Origin: Bacillus sp. FJAT-27916 | Lineage (GTDB): Bacteria; Bacillota; Bacilli; Bacillales; Pradoshiaceae | Assembly (NCBI RefSeq): GCF_001183965.1 | Contig: NZ_LFZV01000001.1 | Coordinates: 1,058,594-1,122,593, forward strand | Direction of reading: 5' to 3' | Length of the DNA stretch: 64,000 nucleotides | Part shown: piece by piece, positions 21,677-30,647 of the stretch | Position numbering within the stretch: position 1 is the stretch's first letter | Layout of the letters: each line of letters starts with the position of its first letter | The notes under the pieces: generated by a model | Databases searched by the model: none | What the model saw: only the letters and a program-made list of their open reading frames with translations | Told to the model about the DNA's origin: nothing | Position numbers and translations under genes: made by a program

Positions 21677-22416
21677 GCTATCAGAATTTCGCCTATTTCT
21701 ACGATAATTTGATGAAGGAGGCCCCATACGATGACTGGGTGGACTTTGTCAAAGAAATTGCAGAAAAGTATCCTTTAAGCGGGCGGAACATTCTTGATGT
21801 AGGCTGCGGAACCGGTGAATTAGCGACCCGCCTTAGTAAAGAGGGCTTTGAACTGACAGGAGTCGACCTATCAGAGGAAATGCTTGAAGTCGCTATGGCG
21901 AAGGCTTTTGATGAGGGCGTTTCCATTCATTATTTCCATCAAGATATGAGGGAGCTTTCCGGTCTTGGCCAGTATGATTTGGTCTTAATCTTCTGTGATT
22001 CTCTAAATTATCTTGATGGAGAGGAAGATATCAAGAAGACATTCGCCAGGGTTGGTACCCATCTAAAGGAGGACGGACTATTCTTATTTGATGTCCATTC
22101 TATTCACAAGATGGCCACCCTTTTCAATGATCAGGTATATGCGGATAATGGCGATGATGTCAGCTTTATCTGGAATGCTTGGAAAGGGGATGAACCCCAC
22201 AGTGTTCATCATGAGCTGACCTTCTTCATGTATGACGAACAAATGGATGCATATGTCCGATTTGATGAGGATCATGATCAGCGTACATACCCAGTGGAAG
22301 ACTATGTGAAATGGCTGGATGAGAGCGGCTTTGAATGCTTGGAGATTGCCGGTGATTTCCATCAGGCATCAGTTGATGAAGCAGAAAGAATATTCTTTGT
22401 GTGCCGAATGAAATAA
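21673..22416 (+). CDS. yqeM: Class I SAM methyltransferase YqeM
   Basis: A 247-aa SAM-dependent methyltransferase with ILDVGCGTGELATRL (about residues 40-54) as the SAM-binding loop and VDLSEEML after it. The C-terminal half (DFHQASVDEAERIFFVCR) is typical of YqeM. The substrate is not known. The ATG overlaps the rsfS stop (ATGA). It is the last gene of the yqeG operon and is followed by a terminator. Confidence 0.9.
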   Translation: MSYQNFAYFYDNLMKEAPYDDWVDFVKEIAEKYPLSGRNILDVGCGTGELATRLSKEGFELTGVDLSEEMLEVAMAKAFDEGVSIHYFHQDMRELSGLGQYDLVLIFCDSLNYLDGEEDIKKTFARVGTHLKEDGLFLFDVHSIHKMATLFNDQVYADNGDDVSFIWNAWKGDEPHSVHHELTFFMYDEQMDAYVRFDEDHDQRTYPVEDYVKWLDESGFECLEIAGDFHQASVDEAERIFFVCRMK

Positions 22417-22432
22417 TAAAATAAATACAAGC

Positions 22433-22480
22433 GGCTGTCCTTTATGTCAGGTAATTCAAGATATAAAGGACAGCCTTTTT
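22433..22480 (+). terminator. Terminator after yqeM
   Basis: GGCTGTCCTTTAT (22433-22445) pairs with ATAAAGGACAGCC (22463-22475), then TTTTT. Confidence 0.9.
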
Positions 22481-22771
22481 CAATTGGTGTCCTATCCTCC
22501 TGTCTAGAGTTAGAAATAAATGTCACTATTTTAAACTGCACTTTAAAATAGTTCGGCTTTTTCTATTTAGTTTAGTTCTGTTGAAGATGAATATTGTTAT
22601 TAGAATACCGGTGATTTTCGTTGCAGGCGGTTGACTTCTTGCTTAGTTTAATAAAAATTCAATGCATCATTCGGTTTTGGATACAGCTAATTTAGTCATG
22701 TCCCAGGCTATTTTAATTATTTTCTCAAAAGGAATCCTCATGGAGGCCGTTTATTATGAAGTGTCGAACAT

Positions 22772-22793
22772 AAAAAACGGCTAAAAGAGCCGC
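22772..22793 (-). terminator. Terminator of comER
   Basis: On the minus strand CGGCT, loop CTTTT, AGCCG, followed by TTTTTT (plus-strand A-run at 22772-22777). It is 54 nt past the comER stop. Confidence 0.7.
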
Positions 22794-22847
22794 TCAGAAA
22801 AAATTTTAAAACAGAAGAAGGATATCTCTTTTTTTCATGGAATTACA

Positions 22848-23678
22848 TTAATAGTAAGGCACCCCAAACTGCTCCTCAACTTCCCCGACATCCTCCTCGA
22901 ATTTCTTCTCTGTTGCTTCAAACAATCGCTTAAACACACCCTCTAATTCCTCATCGAGTACCTTGATGCCCTCTCCAGTGATTCCTCCTTTAACACATAC
23001 CTTCTCCTGAAGTGCGGGCAGCGTAAAATGCTGCTGATTCAATAGTTCGCCAAGACCAATTAACATGGATTGAGTCAGCTCTGTGGCCTGCTCCTTATTG
23101 ATTCCCGTATGTAGAACGGCTGCATCAATGAAGCTTCTGGCAAGATAGCTGAAGAAAGCGGGTCCGCAGCTGACGATATCAGATGTTACTCTTGTATACC
23201 GGGTCTCGATTTGAAGCGGCCTTGAGAAACTTGAGGCTAAATCGTGCAATAGCTGCTGCCATTTCTCTGTGCATGATTCCCCAAAGGTTAGAATAGAGGC
23301 ACCTGACAGCGCTCGATTTGTAATAGACGGAATGAGTCGTGCACAAGAGCAGCGTACGGTTTTCTCTAGCTGTCTTGGTGAGAGAGGGCTTGTGATTGTG
23401 ACCAGGCATTGCTCTCGGGTTAAATGCGGTTCCATGATTTCCAGTAATGGATGCATTTCATGAGGTTTGACGCAAAGGAAGATTAAATCTGCGCTTTTGG
23501 CTGTTTCGACACTTGAGCTGGCAATTGAAATGCCAGGATACTTTTCCTTTAAAACGGCTGCTTTAAAGGGAGTCCGGTTGTTGATCATTACTTGCTCCTG
23601 ATTCAAGAAGCCTGAAGTAATTAGGCTTTCGACCAGTATGGTTCCCATATTCCCTGTCCCAATGATGCCGGTAATCAT
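22848..23678 (-). CDS. comER: ComER, pyrroline-5-carboxylate reductase-like protein
   Basis: A 276-aa NAD(P)-binding protein of the ProC family. The Rossmann motif GIIGTGNMGTIL is at residues 4-15 and LIFLCVKPHEM near residue 70. The C-terminal signature (FTLPALQEKVCVKGGITGEGI) corresponds to the ProC substrate region. ComER lies divergently upstream of comEA in bacilli; it is dispensable for competence in B. subtilis and has been linked to sporulation entry. Catalytic activity as a reductase is not established. Confidence 0.93.
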   Translation of the reverse strand: MITGIIGTGNMGTILVESLITSGFLNQEQVMINNRTPFKAAVLKEKYPGISIASSSVETAKSADLIFLCVKPHEMHPLLEIMEPHLTREQCLVTITSPLSPRQLEKTVRCSCARLIPSITNRALSGASILTFGESCTEKWQQLLHDLASSFSRPLQIETRYTRVTSDIVSCGPAFFSYLARSFIDAAVLHTGINKEQATELTQSMLIGLGELLNQQHFTLPALQEKVCVKGGITGEGIKVLDEELEGVFKRLFEATEKKFEEDVGEVEEQFGVPYY

Positions 23679-23772
23679 GTTTCATCTCCTCCTAAATGAA
23701 TAGGCCATATCCATTATTTCTTATCAAAATATATGCAAATACAGACATTATATGAATCGGCAGGTGAAAGTT

Positions 23773-24411
23773 ATGAATAGACAAATCAATGAATTTTGGC
23801 AAAGGCAGAAAAAGCCGCTTGTCATGGCGGCTGTATTGCTTGGCTTCACATTCATCTTCTTTATTCGGACGGATGAGGAGGCAGCGGTTAAGAATGATAA
23901 GGTTGAATGGTCAGAGAATGTGGAGACCATTCAACTGGATGCGGCGGAAAAGAAGCTGGAAAAGGAAGAGCCGCTAGTACTTAAAGTGGATATTAAAGGG
24001 GCGGTCAAAAAGCCAGGTGTGTATGAGTTTGCTCAAGGTGACCGGGTAACTGATGTCATTGGGATGGCGGGAGGTCTGACAAAAGCTGCTGACAGCACAC
24101 AGGTTAACATGGCACAGCTTGTGGAAGATGAAATGGTCGTTTATATCCCTAAAGCTGGTGAGGATGTCCAAGCAAGTCAAATCTCCTCCGGCGGGACAGG
24201 GGGAGCGGGAGCGGCCGGCAGCCTCATAAATATTAATAAGGCCTCCCTTGAAGAATTACAGGAGCTGCCGGGAATTGGGCCGAGCAAGGCGGCCGCCATC
24301 ATAGCGAAAAGAGAGGAATTAGGATCCTTTGGATCGATTGACGATTTGAAGCTTGTTACAGGCATTGGGGATAAAACGTTCGAAAAGTTAAAAGATTTAA
24401 TTGCGAGCTAA
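23773..24411 (+). CDS. comEA: DNA receptor ComEA
   Basis: A 212-aa membrane-anchored DNA-binding protein for transformation. The N-terminal anchor is at about residues 17-35 (PLVMAAVLLGFTFIFFIRT). An SLBB-type domain (LKVDIKGAVKKPGVYEF...VVYIPKAG) is followed by a Gly/Ala linker. The C-terminal helix-hairpin-helix pair (LEELQELPGIGPSKAAAI and LKLVTGIGDKTFEKL) binds double-stranded DNA. ATG 23773 has CAGGTG at 7 nt; the upstream ATG at 23752 lacks a site. Confidence 0.95.
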   Translation: MNRQINEFWQRQKKPLVMAAVLLGFTFIFFIRTDEEAAVKNDKVEWSENVETIQLDAAEKKLEKEEPLVLKVDIKGAVKKPGVYEFAQGDRVTDVIGMAGGLTKAADSTQVNMAQLVEDEMVVYIPKAGEDVQASQISSGGTGGAGAAGSLININKASLEELQELPGIGPSKAAAIIAKREELGSFGSIDDLKLVTGIGDKTFEKLKDLIAS

Positions 24412-24487
24412 ACCAGCAAAAAGGGTTGTCTCAAGCAAAGTTTTCTTGTTAAATTGTAAGCAAGACAGAAGAAAGTGAGGGACATAC

Positions 24488-25057
24488 ATGGAGCGTATTT
24501 CCTGGGATCAATATTTTATGGCTCAAAGCCATTTGCTTGCTTTACGTAGTACTTGCACGCGTCTGATGGTTGGAGCGACCATCGTACGTGATAACCGAAT
24601 CATTGCCGGGGGATATAATGGCTCAATCGCCGGAGGTGTCCATTGTGTGGATGAGGGATGCTATGTGATAGACAATCATTGCGTACGCACCATCCATGCA
24701 GAAATGAATGCCTTGCTGCAATGCGCTAAATTCGGCGTACCCGTTGATGGAGCAGAAATCTATGTGACGCATTTTCCTTGCCTTCAGTGCTGTAAGGCAT
24801 TAATTCAAGCAGGTATTAAGACGATTTACTATGCAGAGGCTTATAAGAACCACCCCTATGCGGAGGAATTGTTTGAGCAGGCAGGAGTGAAGGTCATTCA
24901 AGTAAATGTCGACCCGAAATGGGTAGATTTTCATGACACGAAGAAAGCAGAGCTTGTGACAGAATTGATTGATAAGCTCCGTATTTCAGGTGCCTCTGAG
25001 CAGGAGATTGCGGAGTATTGGCAAAAGGCAAATGATTTGTTCCCGGCACTGGATTAA
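24488..25057 (+). CDS. comEB: Deoxycytidylate deaminase-family protein ComEB
   Basis: A 189-aa zinc-dependent dCMP deaminase-type protein. HAE (TIHAEMNALLQC, about residue 71) provides a zinc ligand and the catalytic Glu; PCLQCC (about 98-103) gives the two cysteine ligands. An extra Cys/His set in HCVDEGCYVIDNHC is typical of dCMP deaminases. In the comE operon it is not needed for DNA uptake. The stop is 5 nt before comEC. Confidence 0.94.
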   Translation: MERISWDQYFMAQSHLLALRSTCTRLMVGATIVRDNRIIAGGYNGSIAGGVHCVDEGCYVIDNHCVRTIHAEMNALLQCAKFGVPVDGAEIYVTHFPCLQCCKALIQAGIKTIYYAEAYKNHPYAEELFEQAGVKVIQVNVDPKWVDFHDTKKAELVTELIDKLRISGASEQEIAEYWQKANDLFPALD

Positions 25058-25062
25058 CACAT

Positions 25063-27357
25063 ATGAACAGCCGGTTCATCTATCATATGGCTGTAACGGC
25101 TGCACTTGGCGTTACAGCCCCTCTTTATCCTCATCGTTATTTATTCTCTTTTATCCTCTTGTATTTTCTATTCCTATCCATTCGTTTTCCCTTTATCTAT
25201 TTGATGATTCTTATTTTCTTTTTCACCTTATCAACGGGGTATGTTTATTGTGTGGACCGATTGAATGTCAGTGAATTAAGCGGGAAGGAAACAACCTTCA
25301 GTCTGCAATTTCTCGGGATGCCTAAGCGGGATGGGGACCGTCTCAACGGTTTTGCCCGGTTGGAATCGGGAGAAAGATTATGGGTCACCTATACGATCAA
25401 AAGCTTTGAGGAGGCACGTTTCCTTGATGAGAGTATTCTTTCGGGAAGAAGCTTTAAGGCATCAGGGGAATTAACCTTGCCATCTGCCCCGACGATTGAG
25501 AACGGGTTTGATTTCAGCACCTATCTACGTTATAAGCAAGCCTTTTTTATTCTGGAGATAAATAAGATGGATGTGTTGGATACGGGAAGGGAGGGGTTTG
25601 TGACTAAGCTTTCACAGCTGAGAGAGAGGGAAATCAAGCGAATCCGGGCGGTTTATCCGGAACCTGCTGGCAGTTTCACCGAAGCCTTACTATTCGGTGA
25701 ACAGGAGCAGCTGCCGAAGGATCTGTATGATCAGTTTCAACAGCTTGGCATCGTCCATATTCTAGCGTTATCGGGCGCGCAGGTTGGTCTTGTTGCGGCA
25801 TTTTTCTTTTATATGTGCATTCGCCTTGGCTTCTCCCGTTCCAGAGCTGCATTGCTTGTGGCAGCCGTTCTCCCCCTTTATGCCGTTATGACCGGGCTCT
25901 CTCCTTCTATTATTAGGGCAGCCGCTATGGCCGTTCTCTTCTTTTCCGGACAAGCCATTGGTGTTCGCCTTTCGGCTGAAAAGGCATTGACGATTTGTTT
26001 TATTCTTTATTTGATTATCGATCCGTATCAGCTCTTTCAAGCTGGATTTCAATTGTCGTTCGTGCTGACCTATGCCCTTGTTCTCTCCTCAAACCTCTAC
26101 CGAAATAAAGGCTCTCTTTCCCTTTTGTTTCTAATGACAGCAATTTGTCAGGCAGCTTCTTTGCCTATAGTTGTTTTTCATTTCTATGAGGTGTCCCTCA
26201 TTGGTTTTCTTTCCAATCTTCTCTTTGTTCCTTTGTTTTCTTTTTTGTTATTTCCTACAACGATGATTGTATATGGGGTTGTTTTGCTGGGATTTCTTAA
26301 GGAACCGGCTATGGGATTCCTCAATGGATTGTATCAATTGCTTGAGAAGACTGCGTCTATAATGGCGGATCTTCCTTTTGCTGTACTTTTATTTGGAAAG
26401 CCGTCAGTGATGATTATGGCCGCAGCTGTCCTGGCCATTTTAATCTTCCTTTCCCATTGGGAACGCAGATTACGTCGAGTCTGGATGAGCGGTCTGTGCC
26501 TTGCTGCTGTTCTTTTCTATCAGTATCATTATGCATTCTTTTCAGATGAAGGGGAGGTGACATTTGTTGATATCGGGCAAGGGGATGCCACCTTGATTCA
26601 ATTGCCGTATGGCAGAGGAGTCTATTTAATTGATGCTGGCGGTACCATGACTTTTCAAAAAGAGAAGTGGGCACAGCGTGAGGAGGAATATGACCCGGGA
26701 GAGGCTATTCTTGTTCCCTTTTTAAAGAGCAAGGGAATCAAGCATATCGATAAATTCATCGTCACTCATGCGGATCAGGATCATATTGGCGGAGGGGCTG
26801 CTATCCTCCAGTCGTTTCATGTACAGGAGATGGTCATTCCCTTTGAGCAAAGGGAGAATTTCAAAGGATTGCGTGCCACCATGCTGGCCGTTAGGCAGCA
26901 GATACCTATTATAGAGGTACACAGAGGGATGGGCTGGAGAAGGGATGATGCTGAATTCAACATCCTGCATCCTTCGGGTAAGGAAGAGGAGAAAAATGAA
27001 TCCTCTATTGTTATTAAAGCCTTTATTGGCGGGCTTGACTGGCTATTCGTCGGGGATTTGGGGCACAGCGGAGAGAATACGTTGATGAATCATAGACTAT
27101 TCCTTAAGGCGGATATTTTAAAAGTTGGGCATCACGGGAGCAAGAATTCGAGTTCTGAAGAATTCATTCGAGCGGTAAGTCCGGTATCGGCCATCCTATC
27201 AGCTGGAAGGAATAATCGATTTGGGCATCCGCATCAGGAAGTGATCGATACTCTTCAAGCTGAAGGAATCAAAGTGTACCGAACCGATCGGCAAGGGAGC
27301 ATCAGCTATCGATTTTTTGGGAAAGAAACTGGCACGCTTTTGACCTATCCTCCATAG
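25063..27357 (+). CDS. comEC: DNA uptake channel ComEC/Rec2
   Basis: A 764-aa polytopic protein that carries single-stranded DNA across the membrane during transformation. An N-terminal helix cluster is followed by an OB-fold region (residues about 80-170). The competence domain (about 200-480) has many helices and the signature ALSGAQVGLVAAFF. The C-terminal metallo-beta-lactamase-like domain has DIGQGDATLI, VTHADQDHIGG (HxDxDH, about residue 566), FVGDLG and GHHGSKNS, expected to degrade the non-transported strand. Apparently intact. It has a weak ribosome site and probably depends on coupling with comEB. Confidence 0.95.
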   Translation: MNSRFIYHMAVTAALGVTAPLYPHRYLFSFILLYFLFLSIRFPFIYLMILIFFFTLSTGYVYCVDRLNVSELSGKETTFSLQFLGMPKRDGDRLNGFARLESGERLWVTYTIKSFEEARFLDESILSGRSFKASGELTLPSAPTIENGFDFSTYLRYKQAFFILEINKMDVLDTGREGFVTKLSQLREREIKRIRAVYPEPAGSFTEALLFGEQEQLPKDLYDQFQQLGIVHILALSGAQVGLVAAFFFYMCIRLGFSRSRAALLVAAVLPLYAVMTGLSPSIIRAAAMAVLFFSGQAIGVRLSAEKALTICFILYLIIDPYQLFQAGFQLSFVLTYALVLSSNLYRNKGSLSLLFLMTAICQAASLPIVVFHFYEVSLIGFLSNLLFVPLFSFLLFPTTMIVYGVVLLGFLKEPAMGFLNGLYQLLEKTASIMADLPFAVLLFGKPSVMIMAAAVLAILIFLSHWERRLRRVWMSGLCLAAVLFYQYHYAFFSDEGEVTFVDIGQGDATLIQLPYGRGVYLIDAGGTMTFQKEKWAQREEEYDPGEAILVPFLKSKGIKHIDKFIVTHADQDHIGGGAAILQSFHVQEMVIPFEQRENFKGLRATMLAVRQQIPIIEVHRGMGWRRDDAEFNILHPSGKEEEKNESSIVIKAFIGGLDWLFVGDLGHSGENTLMNHRLFLKADILKVGHHGSKNSSSEEFIRAVSPVSAILSAGRNNRFGHPHQEVIDTLQAEGIKVYRTDRQGSISYRFFGKETGTLLTYPP

Positions 27358-27383
27358 TATGAAGCATGCGAATGACCCGCTAA

Positions 27384-27410
27384 ATAAAAAAACGGCCTAA
27401 TGGGCCGCCG
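27384..27410 (-). terminator. Terminator of yqzM
   Basis: On the minus strand CGGCC, loop CATTA, GGCCG, then TTTTTT. It lies 24 nt after the yqzM stop and 27 nt beyond comEC, and may serve only yqzM. Confidence 0.8.
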
Positions 27411-27433
27411 TGATAACTGCATATGAAAAATTG

Positions 27434-27568
27434 TTAGCCGCCGATTAGCTGGATGACTACGGCGATAATAAACATGGTTGCGAAAAATCCAAATGAAACG
27501 ACGAACCCCACGATGGAATCTGAGACATCATTCGTTTTTGATTGGACATTCTTTTCAAACTCGTTCAT
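27434..27568 (-). CDS. yqzM: YqzM small membrane protein
   Basis: A 44-aa peptide, MNEFEKNVQSKTNDVSDSIV..., with one transmembrane helix (GFVVSFGFFATMFIIAVVIQLI, about residues 21-42) and a charged cytoplasmic head. GGGGGGTGG precedes the ATG. Size, sequence and position between comEC and holA match B. subtilis yqzM. Function unknown. Confidence 0.85.
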   Translation of the reverse strand: MNEFEKNVQSKTNDVSDSIVGFVVSFGFFATMFIIAVVIQLIGG

Positions 27569-27752
27569 CAATCCACCCCCCTGACCTCTATACAAGTATA
27601 GAACAAATAGTCAAAAAAATCCACAATCACCATATTTTTATCAAATTTTTACAGAATTTCGGAATGAGGCGGTAGAATCTCTGCAAACTAAGCGCTTTTT
27701 CGCTTTCTTGTTAGGTATCCCGGGTCCGGCAAGAAGGCGTTAATATATATTT

Positions 27753-27781
27753 CAGGAGGCCGGAGTGTTCCGGTTCTCCTG
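27753..27781 (+). other. Hairpin upstream of holA
   Basis: CAGGAG and CCGGA (27753-27764) pair with TCCGG and CTCCTG (27769-27781), with small bulges and a GTGT loop. It is about 70 nt before holA, has no U-tail, and buries an AGGAGG that lacks a start codon downstream. Role unknown. Confidence 0.5.
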
Positions 27782-27851
27782 CAACCACTTGTCAAATATG
27801 GTCGCTATCGATTAGGATGAAAGAAGCATATTATAGTTAGAGGCGATAATT

Positions 27852-28862
27852 TTGGTCACTGATTTGTGGAATTCAATTAAAAGCGGACGATTCAGCCCGG
27901 TTTATTTGTTATATGGAGAGGAAGAATACTTCATTAAAGAGACGAAGAGGCTCATATGTGAGCATGCATTGGCAGATGAGGATGCGGAATTCAATCTTGC
28001 TTCCATTGATCTAGAGGAAACACCGGTGGAAGTAGCGATTGAGGAGATGGAAACCTTGCCATTCATGGGTGAGCGTCGTGTTGTAATTTTAAATAGCCCA
28101 TCCTTCTTGACAGCTGAGCGCAAAAAGGACAAGGTGGAGCATGACTTGAAACGGCTTGAAGCCTATTTGTCGAATCCTTCACCAACGACGGTTGCGGTCT
28201 TTGTTGCGCCCTATCCTAAATTGGACGAGCGTAAGAAGATTACGAAAGAATTGAAACGGAATGCGGCAGTGCTAGAATCAAAACCGTTATATGAGAGAGA
28301 TTTGGCCAAGTGGATTGCCAATCACTCGAAAGCGCTAGGGGTCACGATTACCCAGGATGGCATTGAGACACTTCTCGCTCTTACCGGCAATCATTTAATG
28401 ATGGCTGTGACAGAGCTTGAGAAGCTTGCGCTTTATGCGGCTAATGAGCAAGTAATTGATGGGGCGATGGTCGATAAGCTTGTGCCGAAGAACTTCGATC
28501 AGAATGTATTCGATCTCGTTGATTACATTTTGAATGGCCAAAAGCAAAAGGCGGTTGAGCTTTATAAGGAGCTGTTGATCCTAAAGGAAGAGCCAATTCG
28601 TATACTTGCTGCGATTGCCCGGCAGTATCGTATCATTTTACAGGTCAAGAAGCTCAGTTCGCAAGGATATGGACAAATGCAAATTGCGTCGAAATTGAAG
28701 ATGAGCCCGTATCCGGTAAAGCTGGCGATGAAACGAATCAATGATTTCTCGGAAAAGAGCCTTCTCCGGGCACTTGGTCAGCTGGCAGAGCTTGATTACC
28801 GGATGAAGACTGGATTAGGAGATAAAGAAATACAACTGGAATTATTCATATTACAATCATGA
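27852..28862 (+). CDS. holA: DNA polymerase III delta subunit (YqeN)
   Basis: A 336-aa clamp-loader subunit that opens the sliding clamp. The RarA-like AAA+ N-domain begins PVYLLYGEEEYFIKET, with PFMGERRVVIL near residue 75. The middle domain contains LTGNHLMMAVTELEKLALY, and the C-terminal collar domain ends ELDYRMKTGLGDKEIQLELF. TTG at 27852 is the start by similarity; its ribosome site (AGAGGCG) is modest. The length is typical. Confidence 0.93.
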   Translation: MVTDLWNSIKSGRFSPVYLLYGEEEYFIKETKRLICEHALADEDAEFNLASIDLEETPVEVAIEEMETLPFMGERRVVILNSPSFLTAERKKDKVEHDLKRLEAYLSNPSPTTVAVFVAPYPKLDERKKITKELKRNAAVLESKPLYERDLAKWIANHSKALGVTITQDGIETLLALTGNHLMMAVTELEKLALYAANEQVIDGAMVDKLVPKNFDQNVFDLVDYILNGQKQKAVELYKELLILKEEPIRILAAIARQYRIILQVKKLSSQGYGQMQIASKLKMSPYPVKLAMKRINDFSEKSLLRALGQLAELDYRMKTGLGDKEIQLELFILQS

Positions 28863-28911
28863 AAAAGAAGGAATCCCTCTGCATTTTGCTGGAGGGATTC
28901 CTTCTTTTTTA
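28862..28911. terminator. Bidirectional terminator between holA and sleL
   Basis: AAAAAGAAGGAATCCCTC (28862-28879) and its complement (28892-28909) form an 18-bp stem with a 12-nt loop, with A and T tracts on both sides. It overlaps the sleL stop codon and serves both convergent genes. Confidence 0.93.
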
Positions 28912-30192
28912 AAGCTTGGTAACATTGAAATTATCCTGCAGAAGGAGCCAGTTTTGCGGAAAGGAGAGCCCTAGCTTCCAATAACTGACCCCGCGTAAAT
29001 CAAGCTCCTTGACGAGATTAAACTTTGCCTGGATAGAACGGGCGTCCTCAAACCAGACCTCATGCTGCTGACCATCCTCATCAGTGTACCTGAAAAACGG
29101 TGCCTGGGCTGTGTAATCATACTTAATATCCACCTTGTACTGCCTGGCAATCGCAATCGCCTGCTGCGGGGAGACGGCTTTGGCGACAGATCCTTTTACA
29201 AAGGGAAGAGTCCAATCATAGCCATATAAATTCTGCCCCATCATCACTTTTCTTGAGGGGATCTCTGATATAGCATAGGTGAGAACGCGACGAACAGGCC
29301 CAATCGGGGAGACTGCCTGTGCCGGCCCTCCGCTGTAGCCCCATTCATATGTCATAATCAGTACCCAATCGACCGCCGCCCCCTGTGCTTTGTAGTCATG
29401 GCCCTCATACCAGGAACCCTTCTGCCCGGCACTTGTCTTCGGGGCAAGAGCAATGGATACTTGCCAGCCTTCCTTGGAAAATCGGGCTTTTGCCCTTCTA
29501 AGAAAGGAAGTATAGGCATTTCGGTCACTTGCCTTTAGGTTTTCGAAGTCAAAGTGAATATCTCGAAAACCAATTTTTCTCGCTGTTTCGGTAATTTGGT
29601 CGAATAACACATTCTGAAGATCCTCGTTATTAAGAATCTGACTAGCTAGGTCGCCGCTGAAGCCGTCGTTCTCAAGATTGGTTACGACCATGACAAGGAC
29701 GGCGCCTGAATTACTCGCGATTGCCGGAAAATCATCCAGCAAGGGGGCTTTCAGGTTGCCGTCTCGCAATACCCTGTAGCTAAATGGAGATAAGTAGGTT
29801 AAGTAGGGAGCGGCTATCCGGGATTCCTGCTCGAGATTCTCAGAGACTGTTGTCCCCCTAGGTTCAACATAGGCATTGAATTGAGCATATCGTTTTGGAC
29901 TTGGGGGGATATATAGCCGTAATCCCTCTTTAAGGGGTTCATCTATTGAGAGATTATTCGCATCTGCGATTTCCTGAGGAGCTACACCAAACATCCTTCC
30001 GATGCTTGAGAGAGTTTCCCCGGGCTGCACCCAATGATACCTGCCGGTGATGGGGATAACGAGTGCCTGACCGATGACGAGCTCATTTGGTGCTTGCAGA
30101 ACATTTGAGGAAATGATTTGATTGGCGCTTATATTATAGGCCTGAGCTATGGAATAAATGCTTTCTCCTTGTCTGACTACATGGATTTGCAT
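28909..30192 (-). CDS. sleL: Spore cortex-lytic glucosaminidase, SleL/YaaH type
   Basis: A 427-aa protein with two N-terminal LysM modules (residues about 1-45, IHVVRQGESIYSIAQAYNIS, and about 50-97, YHWVQPGETLSSIGRMFGV) and a GH18 domain. The catalytic DxxDxE-type motif is DIHFDFENL (about residue 200). MTYEWGYSGGPAQAVSPIGP and YGYDWTLPF complete the active site. SleL/YaaH cleaves cortical fragments during germination or localises to the spore surface. ATG 30190-30192 has GGAAAGGAAGAG nearby; the open frame continues upstream without homology. A CATACATT (30229-30236, minus strand) upstream resembles a sigma-E -10. Confidence 0.9.
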   Translation of the reverse strand: MQIHVVRQGESIYSIAQAYNISANQIISSNVLQAPNELVIGQALVIPITGRYHWVQPGETLSSIGRMFGVAPQEIADANNLSIDEPLKEGLRLYIPPSPKRYAQFNAYVEPRGTTVSENLEQESRIAAPYLTYLSPFSYRVLRDGNLKAPLLDDFPAIASNSGAVLVMVVTNLENDGFSGDLASQILNNEDLQNVLFDQITETARKIGFRDIHFDFENLKASDRNAYTSFLRRAKARFSKEGWQVSIALAPKTSAGQKGSWYEGHDYKAQGAAVDWVLIMTYEWGYSGGPAQAVSPIGPVRRVLTYAISEIPSRKVMMGQNLYGYDWTLPFVKGSVAKAVSPQQAIAIARQYKVDIKYDYTAQAPFFRYTDEDGQQHEVWFEDARSIQAKFNLVKELDLRGVSYWKLGLSFPQNWLLLQDNFNVTKL

Positions 30193-30228
30193 AGCGTCTC
30201 TTCCTTTCCTGCACAATCCTTTTTCATC

Positions 30229-30258
30229 AATGTATGATTTAAAGGAGAGGTTCAGAAT
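30229..30258 (-). promoter_or_regulatory. Possible sigma-E promoter of sleL
   Basis: On the minus strand CATACATT (30229-30236) matches the sigma-E -10, with TATTCTG-like sequence about 14 nt upstream as a weak -35. The B. subtilis homologue yaaH is mother-cell expressed. Confidence 0.45.
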
Positions 30259-30296
30259 AGAAAGTATGCATATGGAGGATGAGGGAGAAAGAAAAA

Positions 30297-30341
30297 GCCA
30301 TGGTTTAAGGGAGGTTGGGCAAACATCCGATAAACCATGGC
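30297..30341 (-). terminator. Second terminator of rpsT
   Basis: GCCATGGTTTA (30297-30307) and TAAACCATGGC (30331-30341) form a perfect 11-bp stem with a 23-nt loop; on the minus strand the stem runs into TTTTTC. It lies behind the primary rpsT terminator and upstream of the sleL promoter region. Confidence 0.65.
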
Positions 30342-30347
30342 CTGCGA

Positions 30348-30380
30348 TAAAAAAAACGACCCTAAAAAGGGTGCGTTTCA
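30348..30380 (-). terminator. Primary terminator of rpsT
   Basis: On the minus strand ACGCACCC, a TTTTTA loop and GGGTCGT (one mismatch), followed by a long T-run, directly after the rpsT stop. Confidence 0.75.
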
Positions 30381-30647
30381 TTAAGCGTTAAGTTTGTTCA
30401 CTTTTTTCATAAGACGAGATTTTTTGCGGGCAGCAGCGTTTTTGCTGATTAAGCCTTTAGTTGCAGCCTTATCTAGTCCTTTAACAGCAGCTACGATTGA
30501 TTCGTTAGCAGCAGTTGCATCGTTCAAAGCGATAGCAGCTTCTACTTTCTTAACGTTTGTACGTACAGCTGATTTTTGAGCGATATTATGAGCTCTAGCA
30601 GCTTCGCTAGTTTTAACACGTTTGATAGCGGATTTAATATTTGCCAT
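30381..30647 (-). CDS. rpsT: Small subunit ribosomal protein S20
   Basis: An 88-aa basic all-helical protein that binds 16S r[14 protein letters not shown] and the C-terminal [17 protein letters not shown] are diagnostic. GGAGGTGAAACAA precedes the ATG at 30647. It stands alone between sleL and gpr on the minus strand, as in B. subtilis. Codon use is strongly biased, consistent with high expression. Confidence 0.97.
   Translation of the reverse strand: MANIKSAIKRVKTSEAARAHNIAQKSAVRTNVKKVEAAIALNDATAANESIVAAVKGLDKAATKGLISKNAAARKKSRLMKKVNKLNA

Larger units (their letters stand above)
22417..22847. other. Gene-free region between yqeM and comER
   Basis: About 430 bp without a supportable ORF on either strand. 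It contains the yqeM terminator at its left and the comER terminator at its right. A 10-bp inverted repeat CTATTTTAAA/TTTAAAATAG (about 22532-22557) is followed by a short T-rich run. Nothing else is recognised. Confidence 0.6.

Noticed and set aside
22532-22557. AT-rich inverted repeat after yqeM considered as a functional terminator or operator
   Set aside because: The stem is almost all A/T, lies beyond a better terminator, and has no clear gene to serve.
28909-30381. Longer 490-codon version of the sleL-like gene
   Set aside because: The extra 63 N-terminal codons show no family similarity and read through the promoter region; the ATG at 30192 has the ribosome site and LysM start.
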